64,000 bases of DNA. It comes from Anastrepha obliqua (taxonomy: Eukaryota; Arthropoda; Insecta; Diptera; Tephritidae). Both the position numbers and the translations under genes were made by a program. The DNA is taken from assembly GCF_027943255.1 (NCBI RefSeq), contig NC_072895.1, forward strand, positions 82,152,001 to 82,216,000, written 5' to 3'. Under the pieces are notes generated by a model. That model saw nothing but the letters and a program-made list of their open reading frames with translations, did not search any database and was not told where the DNA came from. Below are positions 20,170 through 29,960 of the stretch, piece by piece. The first letter of the stretch is position 1; the number at the start of each line of letters is the position of its first letter.

Positions 20170-20680
20170 TATTGAAGAAGTGCAGCATAGGGTAATCTCA
20201 GCCAGGCTAAAATGGAAAACACTAACCGGCATGCTATGTGACAGAAGGATGCCGCTCCATCTAGAAGGCAAAGTCTATAAAACGACTGTGCGTCCCTCCC
20301 TATCATATGGAGCTAAATGCTAGCAGTAATTAAATGCTGAGGTTGTCAACATGGGTCAGAATGCCGATGAATCGCGATGATTGAGAAAAACACAATAGAG
20401 TCTTGGTATGGTTATTAGAGAGAGTCTGCTGGTATGGTCTTGTCCAGAGGAATTCGATATGACAAATAAAGTTCTCAACATCATTACAGCGCCGAGGAAG
20501 TCAGAGCGACCCCAATATGCATGAACGCAGCAGATCGAAAGCGACATGAAACGTGCTGAGTGTTTAACAAAGACGACACAGGATTGAAAAAATTGGCGAT
20601 TACGTATTAAATAAGACATCCGACTCCGAATAAAACGGGGCAAAAGGAAGGAAGGAAGGAGAAGAAGATGTAGAATCCGA
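20170..20680 (+). pseudogene. RTE-like retrotransposon ORF end, copy A
   Basis: The plus strand carries the C-terminal part of an RTE-type polymerase. It includes VISARLKWKTLTGMLCDRRM, PLHLEGKVYKTTVRPSLSYG, then RWYGLVQRNSI and, in another frame, an Arg-rich tail (KEGRRRRCRI). Stops and frame changes are frequent. The palm active site is not present. It abuts copy B, which repeats the same domain. Confidence 0.7.
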
Positions 20681-21165
20681 CGGAGAATCTCTCTTGCCAG
20701 CAAGTGCTTAGTTTGGACTTAGTAGGCAAAATATGCGCAGACGCTTGGACGATGGCAATATCCGATGAGGCGTCACTTGGAGTGTCGGAGAGAAAGATTT
20801 TGCTGAACATTTTTGGACCTTCGTACGCTGGCGACTGCGAATATCGCAGACGAAGGAATAATGGGCTGTCTGATTTTTATGAAGACATAGACCTAGCGCA
20901 GCGAATAAAGATCCAGCGGCTACGTTGGCTGGGTCAAGTCGTCCGAATGGATACAAACGCTCCGGCTCTGAAAGTATTCGATGCGGTACCAGTTGGTGGT
21001 AGCAGAGGAAGAGGAAGGTCTCCTCTGCGTTGGAAAGATCAGGTGGAGAGGGACTCGGCTTCACTTGGTGTTTCCTACTGACTTGGTTAGCACAAGAATG
21101 AAATGACTGACAACTCGGCCAAAATCGCGTAAGCGGCTATCGTGTCAATCAAGAAGACGAATATA
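20681..21165 (+). pseudogene. RTE-like retrotransposon ORF end, copy B
   Basis: The frame at 20704-21081 gives ADAWTMAISDEASLGVSERK, then LLNIFGP, DIDLAQRIKIQRLRWLGQVV, a Gly/Arg-rich stretch (GGSRGRGRSPLRW) and DSASLGVSY. These are the C-terminal landmarks of RTE-like elements in flies, also seen at 58770-59350. A segment between the AKY junction at about 20735 and the DAWT motif is deleted compared with that copy. The 3' side ends in AAG-rich sequence near 21150. Truncated. Confidence 0.75.
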
Positions 21166-21780
21166 AATTGAAGTCCAAGAAGTTTTTATGAACGCAGGAC
21201 CTTACGCAAGATATACGTATATGGATATTATATGCTTCGAGAAGAAATGGTATTTTGATTTGGTAAAAAAGGCTTGCTGAATTTTATGCTGCTGATGAAA
21301 TTAATTTAAATACTTAGGCAAATAGTTAAGAGTGCAAGTAAGGCAATTTAATATCAGCAAAAGTTTTGATAGTTGATTCAATGGCGGATGCTCTTTTAAG
21401 CAGATTTGTTCCAGTTTTAGAGATAACGGTACTTGGAAATTTGCTTACATTTCAATTTCTGTGCAAGTAACTCCCTTAGTTTTGAAGTTATTTTACGGTT
21501 CACTACAACATGTAGCACGTAGGCAACTGGTGGATCAGCTAGAAGGTTTTTCGTCCTTCAGTTAAGCAACCAAGAATATGAAATTAAGTACTGTTTTTAT
21601 TTACTATAAGAAGAAAGTTAACAATGAACCTCACTTAGATCGCGCTACTATAACTTTTAGTTCCCAAAGAACTGATTATGCAGACATTAAGATTTTTTTT
21701 TATTTTTCTTTTTTTTATTAATATTTAAGATTTGTTATATACAAAACCAAGTTTAAAATCGGGTGATTTTATTTTTATAT
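21166..21780. other. Unassigned
   Basis: No recognisable gene or element. A T-rich stretch lies at about 21690-21720. Confidence 0.35.
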
Positions 21781-21784
21781 TCAC

Positions 21785-21925
21785 CCATTTCGTTTCACCC
21801 AGTCGTTTGATTCTCGTGCTAACCGGGTCCAGTTGGAAACACCGAGGGAAGCAAAGTCTTTCTGTAACTGATCTTTCCAACGCAACTGGTACCGTATCGA
21901 ATACCTTCAAAGCTGGAGGGTTTCA
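21785..21925 (-). pseudogene. RTE-like tail fragment, minus strand
   Basis: The minus strand reads KVFDTVPVALERSVTERLCF, which lines up at the DNA level with the KVFDAVPVGGSRG region of copy B at 20970-21080. The Gly/Arg-rich segment is deleted here. Only about 140 bp remain. Confidence 0.6.
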
Positions 21926-21939
21926 TCTGAAGCGATTCA

Positions 21940-22610
21940 TCATGAACATTCATTCATTACCATAAATAAATTTACACATACCGCATTTTCAAATACCGTT
22001 ACCTCAAAAACTCCAGACAATCTGGCAGTACGTGGAACACCATTGAACTTCGAATGGCCCAAATAAGTATAATCAACTGTAGAAGCCTTCGCACAAATTT
22101 TGAACTTGGACTGTGAACTTATTACTCTCTGTTTTTTGATATTATAAGCATTCGTGCTTACTTCCTTAGTAGTCATACCTCTCACTTCCTTTATAAATTT
22201 AATTATAAACCAAGGGCTAATAAAAATAAAATATTTAATTCCTTTTCCTTCAGCATCCACACATTTCACTCGCTTGCTCTGCTTCACACCTGCATAAAGT
22301 TTACAGCCAAAAGTGACACCTTGATAACCTTTTAGCTGCTTACTTTAACACAAAATCAAATAACTGTCACTTAACTCTTTTCCATTCATGTTTACACGTT
22401 ACTTTATTGCTCATACATTTGTTTTTGAATGATTTTATTCGCGTTGATCTCCTAACCATGACAGCTACTTTGTTGGGGGAAATTTTTATTTCTATTTTTG
22501 TTGTAATTTTTATGCAACCGCTTTTATTTCCACATACAAAGTACTCTCTTCTTAACTTCACTTTGGATATACCCTTTCGCTCATTTACACCTGTAACAGT
22601 AATATAATTC
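21940..22610 (-). other. Weak minus-strand frames of unknown nature
   Basis: Two minus-strand frames (22367-22561 and 21940-22287) are Lys/Arg-rich with moderate protein-like composition, for example KLRREYFVCGNKSGCIKITT and STVDYTYLGHSKFNGVPRTA. I recognise no family and see no defined intron between them. They may be chance frames. Confidence 0.2.
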
Positions 22611-22655
22611 CCTTCCGGAAATGCGAACCGGTGCTATATGAATGAATTCAATACA

Positions 22656-23020
22656 TATCGGGTATTTTTTTTTTAACTTGAGAAGTTAAAATTATAAAAC
22701 GAAACAAAAACATTTTAGATATGAATTCAATTTTATTATGAATTGATAGATAATTTCATGGCATTTATTTGTTTAGTATAATATCCGGCGTATATCCGCC
22801 ATGGCTACGATCATTCGATCAGCCAATTTTGTGCTAATTTTTTTGAAAAAATTTGAATAATAAATCTAATTAAAAGAGCAAATCAGCAAAAATACGAGGT
22901 AAACGATGGTCATTTGGCTTCAATTCTTGCACGAGTTGTATTTGATTACACGTAAGCCAAGATTCTGCCGTATAATTTTTCACGTAGTCGAAGGACAAAG
23001 GCTAACAATTTGAGAGGGAG
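22656..23020 (-). mobile_element. Mariner-related element, left part with transposase C-terminus
   Basis: The end TATCGGGTATTTTTT at 22656 matches the outer end of the copy at 36871-37110, which ends CACCCGATA. On the minus strand the frame gives QIQLVQELKPNDHRLPRIFA (about 22950-22890) and then a C-terminal block (SHGGYTPDII near 22800). The N-terminal part lies at 23646-23805, beyond an inserted retrotransposon end. The catalytic core is missing. Confidence 0.65.
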
Positions 23021-23039
23021 GACAAATTGATATTTCTAC

Positions 23040-23645
23040 GCTGAAGAACTCATATTTTTCTCTTGTGAGATCAAACCTCGAATATTGCAGCATCATTTGG
23101 GATCCATTCTATATGGGCTTTAAGAACTGAGAAGGTTCAAAAACGTTTCACTAGATTTGCTATTCATTCACTTCGTTTGCCTTGCAGTTTGCCTGCATAT
23201 AAAAGTAGATTTCTTTTGTTAGCATTGCCAACTTTAGAAATGCGGAGAAAAACTTCATCGGTAATGTTTATAAGGGTCATAGTTACGAATCATATCAAAT
23301 GTCACTTCTTGCTGGAGCTAATACTCTTTAATTGTCCCACTCGTAACCTAAGACTCAGCAATATGTTCCATTTACCTTATCACAAGACCAATTTTAGTCG
23401 AAATGAACCGCTTGCACGTTGTATAAGACAGTCCAACCAATTATGCAAACATTTGGATATATTCTCTAACTCACGAGAGACTTTCAAATCAAAACTTAAT
23501 CTGGAGATATACACTTTTTGAATCGTGACTAATGTATCTCACAGTATTGTTTACCATATGGTATATTATATTTAAGCTTTAGTATTAGTAATCTATTTAA
23601 GTTATACTTTAATTGATGAAATGAAATAAATAAATAAATAAATAT
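23040..23645 (+). pseudogene. Non-LTR retrotransposon RT tail inserted in the mariner-related element
   Basis: The plus strand reads SLVRSNLEYCSIIWDPFYMG, then in another frame LPAYKSRFLLLALPTLEMRR, FNCPTRNLRLSNMF and FKSKLNLEIYTF with a stop at 23519-23521. This is the C-terminal end of an RT ORF (LEYCSIIWDP motif). It ends in ATGAAATAAATAAATAAATA, an A-rich 3' tail at 23618-23645. It sits between the C- and N-terminal parts of a mariner-related element, so it inserted there later or came with a rearrangement. Confidence 0.7.
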
Positions 23646-23805
23646 TTCGGCGTCTTCTTCAATACTTCGCGCTATGAATTTCACGAACAGGTTTATTTAT
23701 TCGAAGTAAATTTCAACAATTTGGAATCGTTGTTCTGGCATAACTGATTCATGATGACTTGCCAAATCACAGGGGCTGTGCGGTCGATTGTCTTTTTCAA
23801 TTGTC
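23646..23805 (-). pseudogene. Mariner-related transposase N-terminus
   Basis: Minus-strand reading gives PEQRFQIVEIYFE followed by a stop and VKFIARSIEEDAE. The same N-terminal motif is at 36871-37110 and 57020-57600 (LTPERRFQIVEIYFEKN). It is the other half of the element that begins at 22656. Confidence 0.65.
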
Positions 23806-24200
23806 TATTTTGACTCCAAACTCAACTTCAGCACTCACATAAACTACATTATTTCGTTCCTTGAAATTGATTTTCATTGTCTGATCCCTTTATTCTCGCA
23901 CAGCTGTACTCCTCCTTAGTTCAGTCCAGGCTAGTATACACAGTATTCATTTGGAGACCGTTTCATGAGAGTCTGTTCAGAGAGCGTTTGTGCGCTTTGT
24001 TTTGCGCTATGAAATTCGTAACTCCAATTCCATCCTATCACTCTCGTTGCTTACTAATAAATCTCATGTATCTCTCATGCCGTAGAGTCTAAGCGTGTTT
24101 GTTCATATCTGCTCAAGGAAATTCATTTTAATGATCACTCACCAATTTTCCATTGTAATGAATTTAATACGTATTCTTTGTACTTAGACTTTGATATTTC
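23806..24200 (+). pseudogene. Second RT fragment of the same retrotransposon type
   Basis: The plus strand reads FDSKLNFSTHIN (23810-23845), the conserved motif before the RT thumb. It continues through frameshifts with LYSSLVQSRLVYTVFIWRPF, corresponding to the LEYCSIIWDP region of the neighbour at 23040. Stops break all frames. Confidence 0.6.
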
Positions 24201-24289
24201 TTATTCTAAGTCTACTTATAAGATGTTCCTTATAAGACTCTTGTCAACAGATTTTTATTTGTATGAATCTATTGAACAGTCTGTAAGCA

Positions 24290-25095
24290 TCCAGTTTGTT
24301 CACTAATAAGGAAATGATCGCAGTATGGAAGGCAAAAACAATACACGGTGCCCATCCCCATGATCTCGAAATGGAATGGATAGACGCACAATCATCCAAT
24401 TTATGCTTGAAAAGAGGAAAGCTATTTTCTGAAACAGAAGGTTTCGCAATCGCTATCCAAGACCGAGTTATTCCAACAAGGAATTTCCGAAGGTCGATAC
24501 ATGGCCAGGAAATAGAAGATAGATGCCGAAGGTGCGGCATTTACGGCGAAACAATTGACCATGTAATTGCTGGATCTAGCGTCCTTGCCCCCGCGAATAT
24601 GTCATGAGACAAAACAATATAGCAAAGATCCTCCACCAACAACTTGCGATAAAACACAGTCTCTTACAAGCAGAAGTCTTGTATTTTAAATATGAACCAA
24701 AGGCAATATTGGAAAATGCAAACTTTAAACTCTACTGGGACAGATTTATTTCTACAGATCAAACCGCAGCTGCCAACAAACCTGATATCATCCTGTTCGA
24801 CAAGATAAATAAAACAATCGAAGTAATCGATATAGCGGTGCCCCTTAATCGCAACATCCAAAGCACATACTCCACCAAAATATCGAAGTATGCAGCTTTG
24901 GCCATAGAACTTAAACGGATGTACAAAGCGAGGGAAGTGAATATAATACCAATAATTATATCTTCCACTGGATTAGTGCCTAAGCATTTAATAAAAAACT
25001 TGAAGAAGTATGACTGCCAACACCTCTTAGAAGACATGCAGAAGTTGACCATACTGGACACATGTGCAATAGTTCGTAGATTTTTAAATATTTAA
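24290..25095 (+). pseudogene. Retrotransposon C-terminus with restriction-like endonuclease (R2/R4-like)
   Basis: Two frames joined by one frameshift near 24585 form the last 260 or so residues of a non-LTR ORF. First is IQDRVIPTRNFRRSIHG, then a zinc knuckle, CRRCGIYGETIDHVIAGSSV, whose last Cys has become Ser. Then come FKLYWDRFISTDQTAAANKP, PDIILFD and IEVIDIAVPLN, the PD...D pattern of the restriction-like nuclease of R2/R4-type elements, which nicks the target. The tail runs to LDTCAIVRRFLNI and a stop at 25093-25095. The RT is missing. No ribosomal DNA flanks it, so it is not at the classic R2 site. This is an early-branching type distinct from the Jockey and RNase H elements around it. 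Confidence 0.8.
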
Positions 25096-25268
25096 GCAAA
25101 AGCAATCGCATGGACGTAGAACTTGGACTACGCTCCACCAGAGCACAATCCCTTGAAAATTTTAGCCGGGATCTCCGGCAATAGTCGAGATGGATAAAGC
25201 TCAAATAAAATAACTCCGTGGGGAGTTATCAATCCGTTCTCCCATCTTACGCGTCCTCGGGGGGCGGA

Positions 25269-25340
25269 TAGGGGAACGCTCTGTAGATATACAGGGTAGG
25301 CGGGAAATAAAATACCGCTCGCGGACCAAAAACGGGAAAT
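25269..25340 (+). repeat. Untranslated block shared with 52210-52283
   Basis: GGGAAATAAAATACC with flanking AGATATACAGGGTAGG recurs at 52210-52283 at roughly three quarters identity by eye over about 75 bp. It lies 170 bp after the restriction-like endonuclease stop codon, so it is probably the 3' untranslated region of that retrotransposon family. Confidence 0.6.
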
Positions 25341-25700
25341 CTAAACCCGGCAGCGACTGAATCAGATTGGACCATTATAAAAAATGAGAAGAATAAAGCA
25401 AGCCTCGGATAACCTTAATCTTAATTCTAATCATACATTTCTGGAATGTGGTCCAGCTCGGCCCCAGACTGTTCATACTCCAGATACAAACAACTACTCT
25501 TGGGATAATAGACAAGCAGCTTTACTCAATTCTTATCATATGGAACGAAACTTTTTGCAGTAAAACGTTTTTCTTGTTTGTAAAACTGCTAACTATTTGA
25601 ATAAATATTTATAGACATTTATTTAATTGTAATCTTTGTACCTGTTATAAATTATTGGCTTGCAGCAAGGCTGTCGCCAATTAATGTAAATCACTCCTTT
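25341..25700. other. Unassigned
   Basis: Possibly the remainder of the 3' untranslated region of the preceding retrotransposon. No coding content recognised. Confidence 0.3.
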
Positions 25701-25710
25701 CTTGGGATGC

Positions 25711-25995
25711 AATCAAAAAAAAAAAAAAAATAAAATAAAATAAAATAAAATAAAACAGAAGAAATAAAACAAGAGAGATAAATAAATTAAATTAAATAAA
25801 AAAATTTGATAAACAAAATAAATAAATAAAACAAAAGAAATGAAACAAGTGAACTAAATAAACAAAATGAAATAATATAAAATAAATTGAAAAAATAAAA
25901 TAAAAAAATAAATTAATTCAATAAATTAAACAAATAAAATTGAATAAATTTAGAAAATAAAACAAATAAAATTAAATAAAACAAAAGTGTCTCAT
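25711..25995. repeat. A-rich AAATA low-complexity tract
   Basis: Irregular AAATAAAATAAA runs interrupted by short non-repeat bases. Frames here have no protein meaning. Confidence 0.8.
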
Positions 25996-25998
25996 TTC

Positions 25999-26002
<4 letters not shown>

Positions 26003-26042
<40 letters not shown>
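26003..26042. repeat. GA microsatellite
   Basis: About twenty uninterrupted GA units followed by impure GA to 26065. It lies just outside the 3' side of the Helentron remnant. Confidence 0.95.
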
Positions 26043-26047
<5 letters not shown>

Positions 26048-26133
26048 CGAGAGAGGAAGAGAAGGAGACAGGGATAATTTCAAAAGAAATACAACAGTAT
26101 AAAATTTGTGTAACCAAAATTCGATTTTATTAA

Positions 26134-27322
26134 CTATATATGCATTATGCTATCATCTGTTGGTGGTTCAATTGATAATACTGATATAATTGGTTTGTGA
26201 TAGCTGAAATATGAAATATATGTACGTGATTCAATATTTTCTAGATAACGTCTGAAAATTGCATCTAGTGTAGTTCCGGATTTTGCTATTGATTCTTTAG
26301 GGTTATTGTTTATCTGCAAACCGAATGTTTCTCGAAGAAATTGAATCAACGGTAAAGAATTATTGTATCCGAAATCTACGTTGAAATCTCCCCCGAGAAT
26401 CAATGGAATTTTGTCTTCGCCTCTTCCAAGTGCATTTGCACCTGCGTGGCTGTAAACCAGTAGTGAGCGGTGAATGAAATATATTATGTCATCAAGATTT
26501 TGGTTCGGTGAGATATAGATGGCGGCTATGACAATAGTTTTTCCATTCAGCGTTTGACATTCTGCAATGCAAACATCGCCAACTGGTGTGACTGTTGATG
26601 AATATGACTGAGACTGCCTTGCAGTCATTTCCATGTTTGGTGTGACGATATTTACGCTATCATCTTGATTGTGGTAGATTGTCACACCGCCAGCTCTAAC
26701 ATTTAGTCGCTTATATTTGATGACGCAATTGAAATTTGGTATACTAATATCCTCGTTATGGTTTAACCAAGTTTCGGACAAAAGTACTATACTCGATTTG
26801 CGGATAACAGAGTTTGTTAAATCTGCGGAATGTGCTCGTAGCATCTGACAATTAAGAGTATATACAGATAGCCCTCTTCTCTGAGTCACGAAATCGATTA
26901 TTTGTTTATTCACAGTTTCCAGTCTATTTAACGATAGTCTCCGGAATTCATCTTGTAAATGAGACATACTGATTGATGCTCGTCGACCATGGTAGAATCT
27001 AAAATCATTTCCGGTCGTTATATCTAATCCACAAGCGCTCAATACAAGTGACTCGTGATAAAGCAAGGTAAACTAATGATTGCGAATGTTTTTTATCATA
27101 TTCGTAAACAATTTCAGAATACGTGCTTCCCTGAGACTTGTGAATGGTCGTCGCACAAGCACAAACTAATGGTAAATGTGATCGTTTAGCGTTAATCGTT
27201 TTGTTGTTGTTAAGCGTGATTGTTGATGTGCGTCGTCCGATTGGTACCGCTGTTTTACTGATATTATGCGCTGCAACATGACCAGCAACTTTTTTTCTGA
27301 TTTTTTCTCTGTCGCGTAACAT
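26134..27322 (-). pseudogene. Helentron C-terminus: PIF1-type helicase end fused to AP endonuclease
   Basis: On the minus strand the first frame (27322-27005) holds the helicase end: ACATTIHKSQGSTYSEIV and QSLVYLALSRVTCIERLWI, motifs V and VI. After a one-base frameshift near 27040 it continues with ITTGNDFRFYHGRR and an apurinic-like endonuclease. The endonuclease has YTLNCQMLRAHS, VLLSETWLNH with the catalytic Glu, AGGVTIYHNQD, AAIYISPNQN, LILGGDFNVDFG with Asp, SGTTLDAIF and YFSYHKPIIS. The usual SDH triplet reads SYH here. Helicase followed directly by endonuclease is the layout of Helentrons, unlike the Helitron at 4187, which lacks endonuclease. The Rep and early helicase parts are missing. 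Confidence 0.88.
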
Positions 27323-28880
27323 TATGATGTATAGCTCTCCTTCTCTTTCTCTCTATGTTATATATCTGTATACTATGTCTTACAACGAAGCCTATGTTTT
27401 AGGTATAGAAAATGTATAGCTCTCTTTCTCCTTCTGTCTACGTTGTATCTTTTTTTCTCTCTCGCCTAACGAAATCTTTAAACGTTAAATTTTTTCCAAT
27501 TCACTCTCCATTCTCGCTCAAATATCAGACTGCCGCTAAAGAAGTTTCACTTCAATAAATGAAAAAACAAGTAAATTGAATAAATAAAACAAATTAAAAA
27601 TAAAAAATATCTACGACCTTCGCTAGGTCACTTTAATTTTTTTTATTTTGTAGCACAGTGTAGTTATAAAAAAGACGAATAAATAATTTTATATTAGTTA
27701 ATGAAGTAAAAATCCAGCCATGCAGTTTCATTCGTATTTGTAGTAATAAAAATAAAATATATGGTTAGTCGCATTTGCCCATGTTTTTCCACCAGGGCTG
27801 CCATGTTCATTCGTGTACATAAGTACCTGTACAAATTTGTGTTTATGTGTGCGTATTTTATGCAAAAAAATGAAATCAAGTTACAATGCAGATAAGCTCA
27901 ATGGATTCGGAAAAGAAAAACCTTTGTAAAAACTTCGCTAAAAAATACGAAATGTTTCATTGTGTTCTTTTATTGTGTTATAAAAAAGTCAACATTAATA
28001 AAAGCTGGCAATAATATCCTTTTTAATACATGGGAAAATGTGCGTAAAAATCGTCGTTATGTGACACTTTGAATTTCACTCGTGCAAGGGTTACTATCAC
28101 CACTATTGCATTATAAGCGCCAAAGTGCTTGCAAAAAGGGACAAAAAGAATACGAGAACATGTATATCGTATGTACGTGTGTATGCGTGTCCTGCGTTGG
28201 GTGGCTTAGTGAACTTCGATACGACAAGTTTTTGCATATAAAAATGTGATAATGAAACCATTTACGAAAACATGAAAAACTATACAACATTCCTGCTGCC
28301 AGTATGTGCTTTGCAGTTGGGTCAAGGCATATCTGAAATTAATTTTTTGCATACTGTAGAAATCTGTAAGTATGCATGTACTCGTATCATAGTCTGAAAC
28401 GAACAGCTCTTTACATAAACAGCATCATAATTTCCATATTATCTTTGGTTTCCATATTTTAACAATATTTTAAAAGGTAGGCTTTGTAGAGCAGCTAGGG
28501 AATGTGAATACTCTGGAATTACTTATACCAGGCGCCGCAAAATTAATAATCCAATTTTGTTTCGGAATTATTTTTTTATAAACAAAAATGATTTTAAGTG
28601 ATGCAAATCTTTATTTCAACCTTACCTTGTCTGTTCAACCTACCATTCGGCTCCGGCGGCCGCCAAAAAATGTATTTATATAATTTATAATTTTGTAACA
28701 TATACAGTTTTTAAAAATTAGTTCAATAATTCACTCAGTTTTATTTAGCTTTACTTTTTTTTAACATCTAGTAGCATTGTCCTCGATTACAGTTGTTGTT
28801 GGTGTTCTTCTGCTTTCAGCAGTCGCTACTGCAGTGTTGCCTAGCTTTGGATATAGAAACTCACTAAAATGCCCATTTAA
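27323..28880. other. Unassigned, CT-rich near the Helentron
   Basis: Around 27329-27470 lie two CT-rich blocks containing GTATAGCTCTC, possibly decayed Helentron sequence. The rest is AT-rich with no recognisable gene or element ends. Confidence 0.4.
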
Positions 28881-28898
28881 AGAAAATAAACCACCAAA

Positions 28899-29960
28899 TT
28901 TTTATTGAATTACTTAAAGAACTTTGTATTCTTGTTGTTTCTATCTATCTTGTCTACTGAATACCTCTTAAAACCAAAATTCAAAGCTCTATCTCCAAAT
29001 TGTTGCAGTCTTTTTACTTCGAGATCGATTTCGCGCATTGCCTGTTGAATGGGATGTTTCGCCTCTTTTATTCTATTATCTATTCTCTATTGCACTAACA
29101 CCAATGTGTCGAATTATGAATCCAAACTCCTTTGCAATTCAGACATTGATTTAAAACTCGCCTAACGCGAGTTTCTCATCATTCTTCCCGTCAGCTCTCT
29201 CATAATTTTTCTCCGGTATTCTGCTTTGTGGAGTTTGGTGCGAACAGAGACGTATGTTGACGTCGATGGGATTGATAAGGAGCTATGACAAGAGTTTGTC
29301 TCCTTGTCACTGGAATCAGTGCCACTCATATCATTTGCGTAGTTTGGTGTGTTTGTATATTAGTTGAGGAACTTCCAAATGCTGGCATATTTTCAATTCC
29401 TTCTACGCAGGCTGGCTCGATAATCATCACTTCACTGGCAATAATTACCTTTTCGTTAAAGGATCCGCCACCAATCTGTTGTTTGAATGCCTTGTTGAAG
29501 GAAAGCTTTTTTCGCCTGATCAGCAAAAACTTATTAAAATAAAGAAAAATAAAAAAATTGGAAAATACTGTATATAATTTGCACACTTCCTCCATATTTG
29601 GCATATTTAGCTAGGGGCCAAATATCATTCAGTTTTGTTACTAGCTCATCCCGAAGTCTATTTATCGCACCTCTACCTTGCACGGTTTTCGGCAGTTCAG
29701 CCAAGCTAGAGTTTTTGGCCATATATTCCGCCATGCCATCTCTTTGGGCGGGGGTGAGTTCACTAAATTTGTCCTATAATACATTTTTTTTTTCCAAAAA
29801 TTAATTTCCACAAATTAATTAAATATTTTTATTGCATAAATTACTTACATCTTTGGTTTAATTCAATCGTTTACGGGCGGCTGTCGGAGTTCGAATGAGA
29901 GTTCAATCAAACGGGTACGTTCAATTTGCCATATGTTATAATATGGAATATCCATTTTTC
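28899..29960 (-). pseudogene. Myb/SANT-like gene of Harbinger type, degraded
   Basis: On the minus strand an exon-like block (29773-29587) reads DKFSELTPAQRDGMAEYMAK, then LPKTVQGRGAINRLRDELVT, the pattern of the Myb/SANT-like DNA-binding protein that accompanies Harbinger/PIF transposases. It is preceded by an AG acceptor and, at about 29852, by a GTAAGT donor. Farther 5' the frame MDIPYYNIWQIERTRLIELS may be exon 1. Downstream are KAFKQQIGGGSFNEKVI and MPAFGSSS, then a Ser-rich stretch, an Arg-rich stretch and a probable coiled coil (VKRLQQFGDRALNFG), with a stop at 28910 and AATAAA next to it. Stops and shifts lie near 29326 and 29180. Splice phase could not be made fully consistent. No transposase is seen. 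Confidence 0.6.

Noticed and set aside
24980..25204. Minus-strand frames opposite the restriction-like endonuclease
   Set aside because: They are shadows of the plus-strand gene, which has clear motifs.
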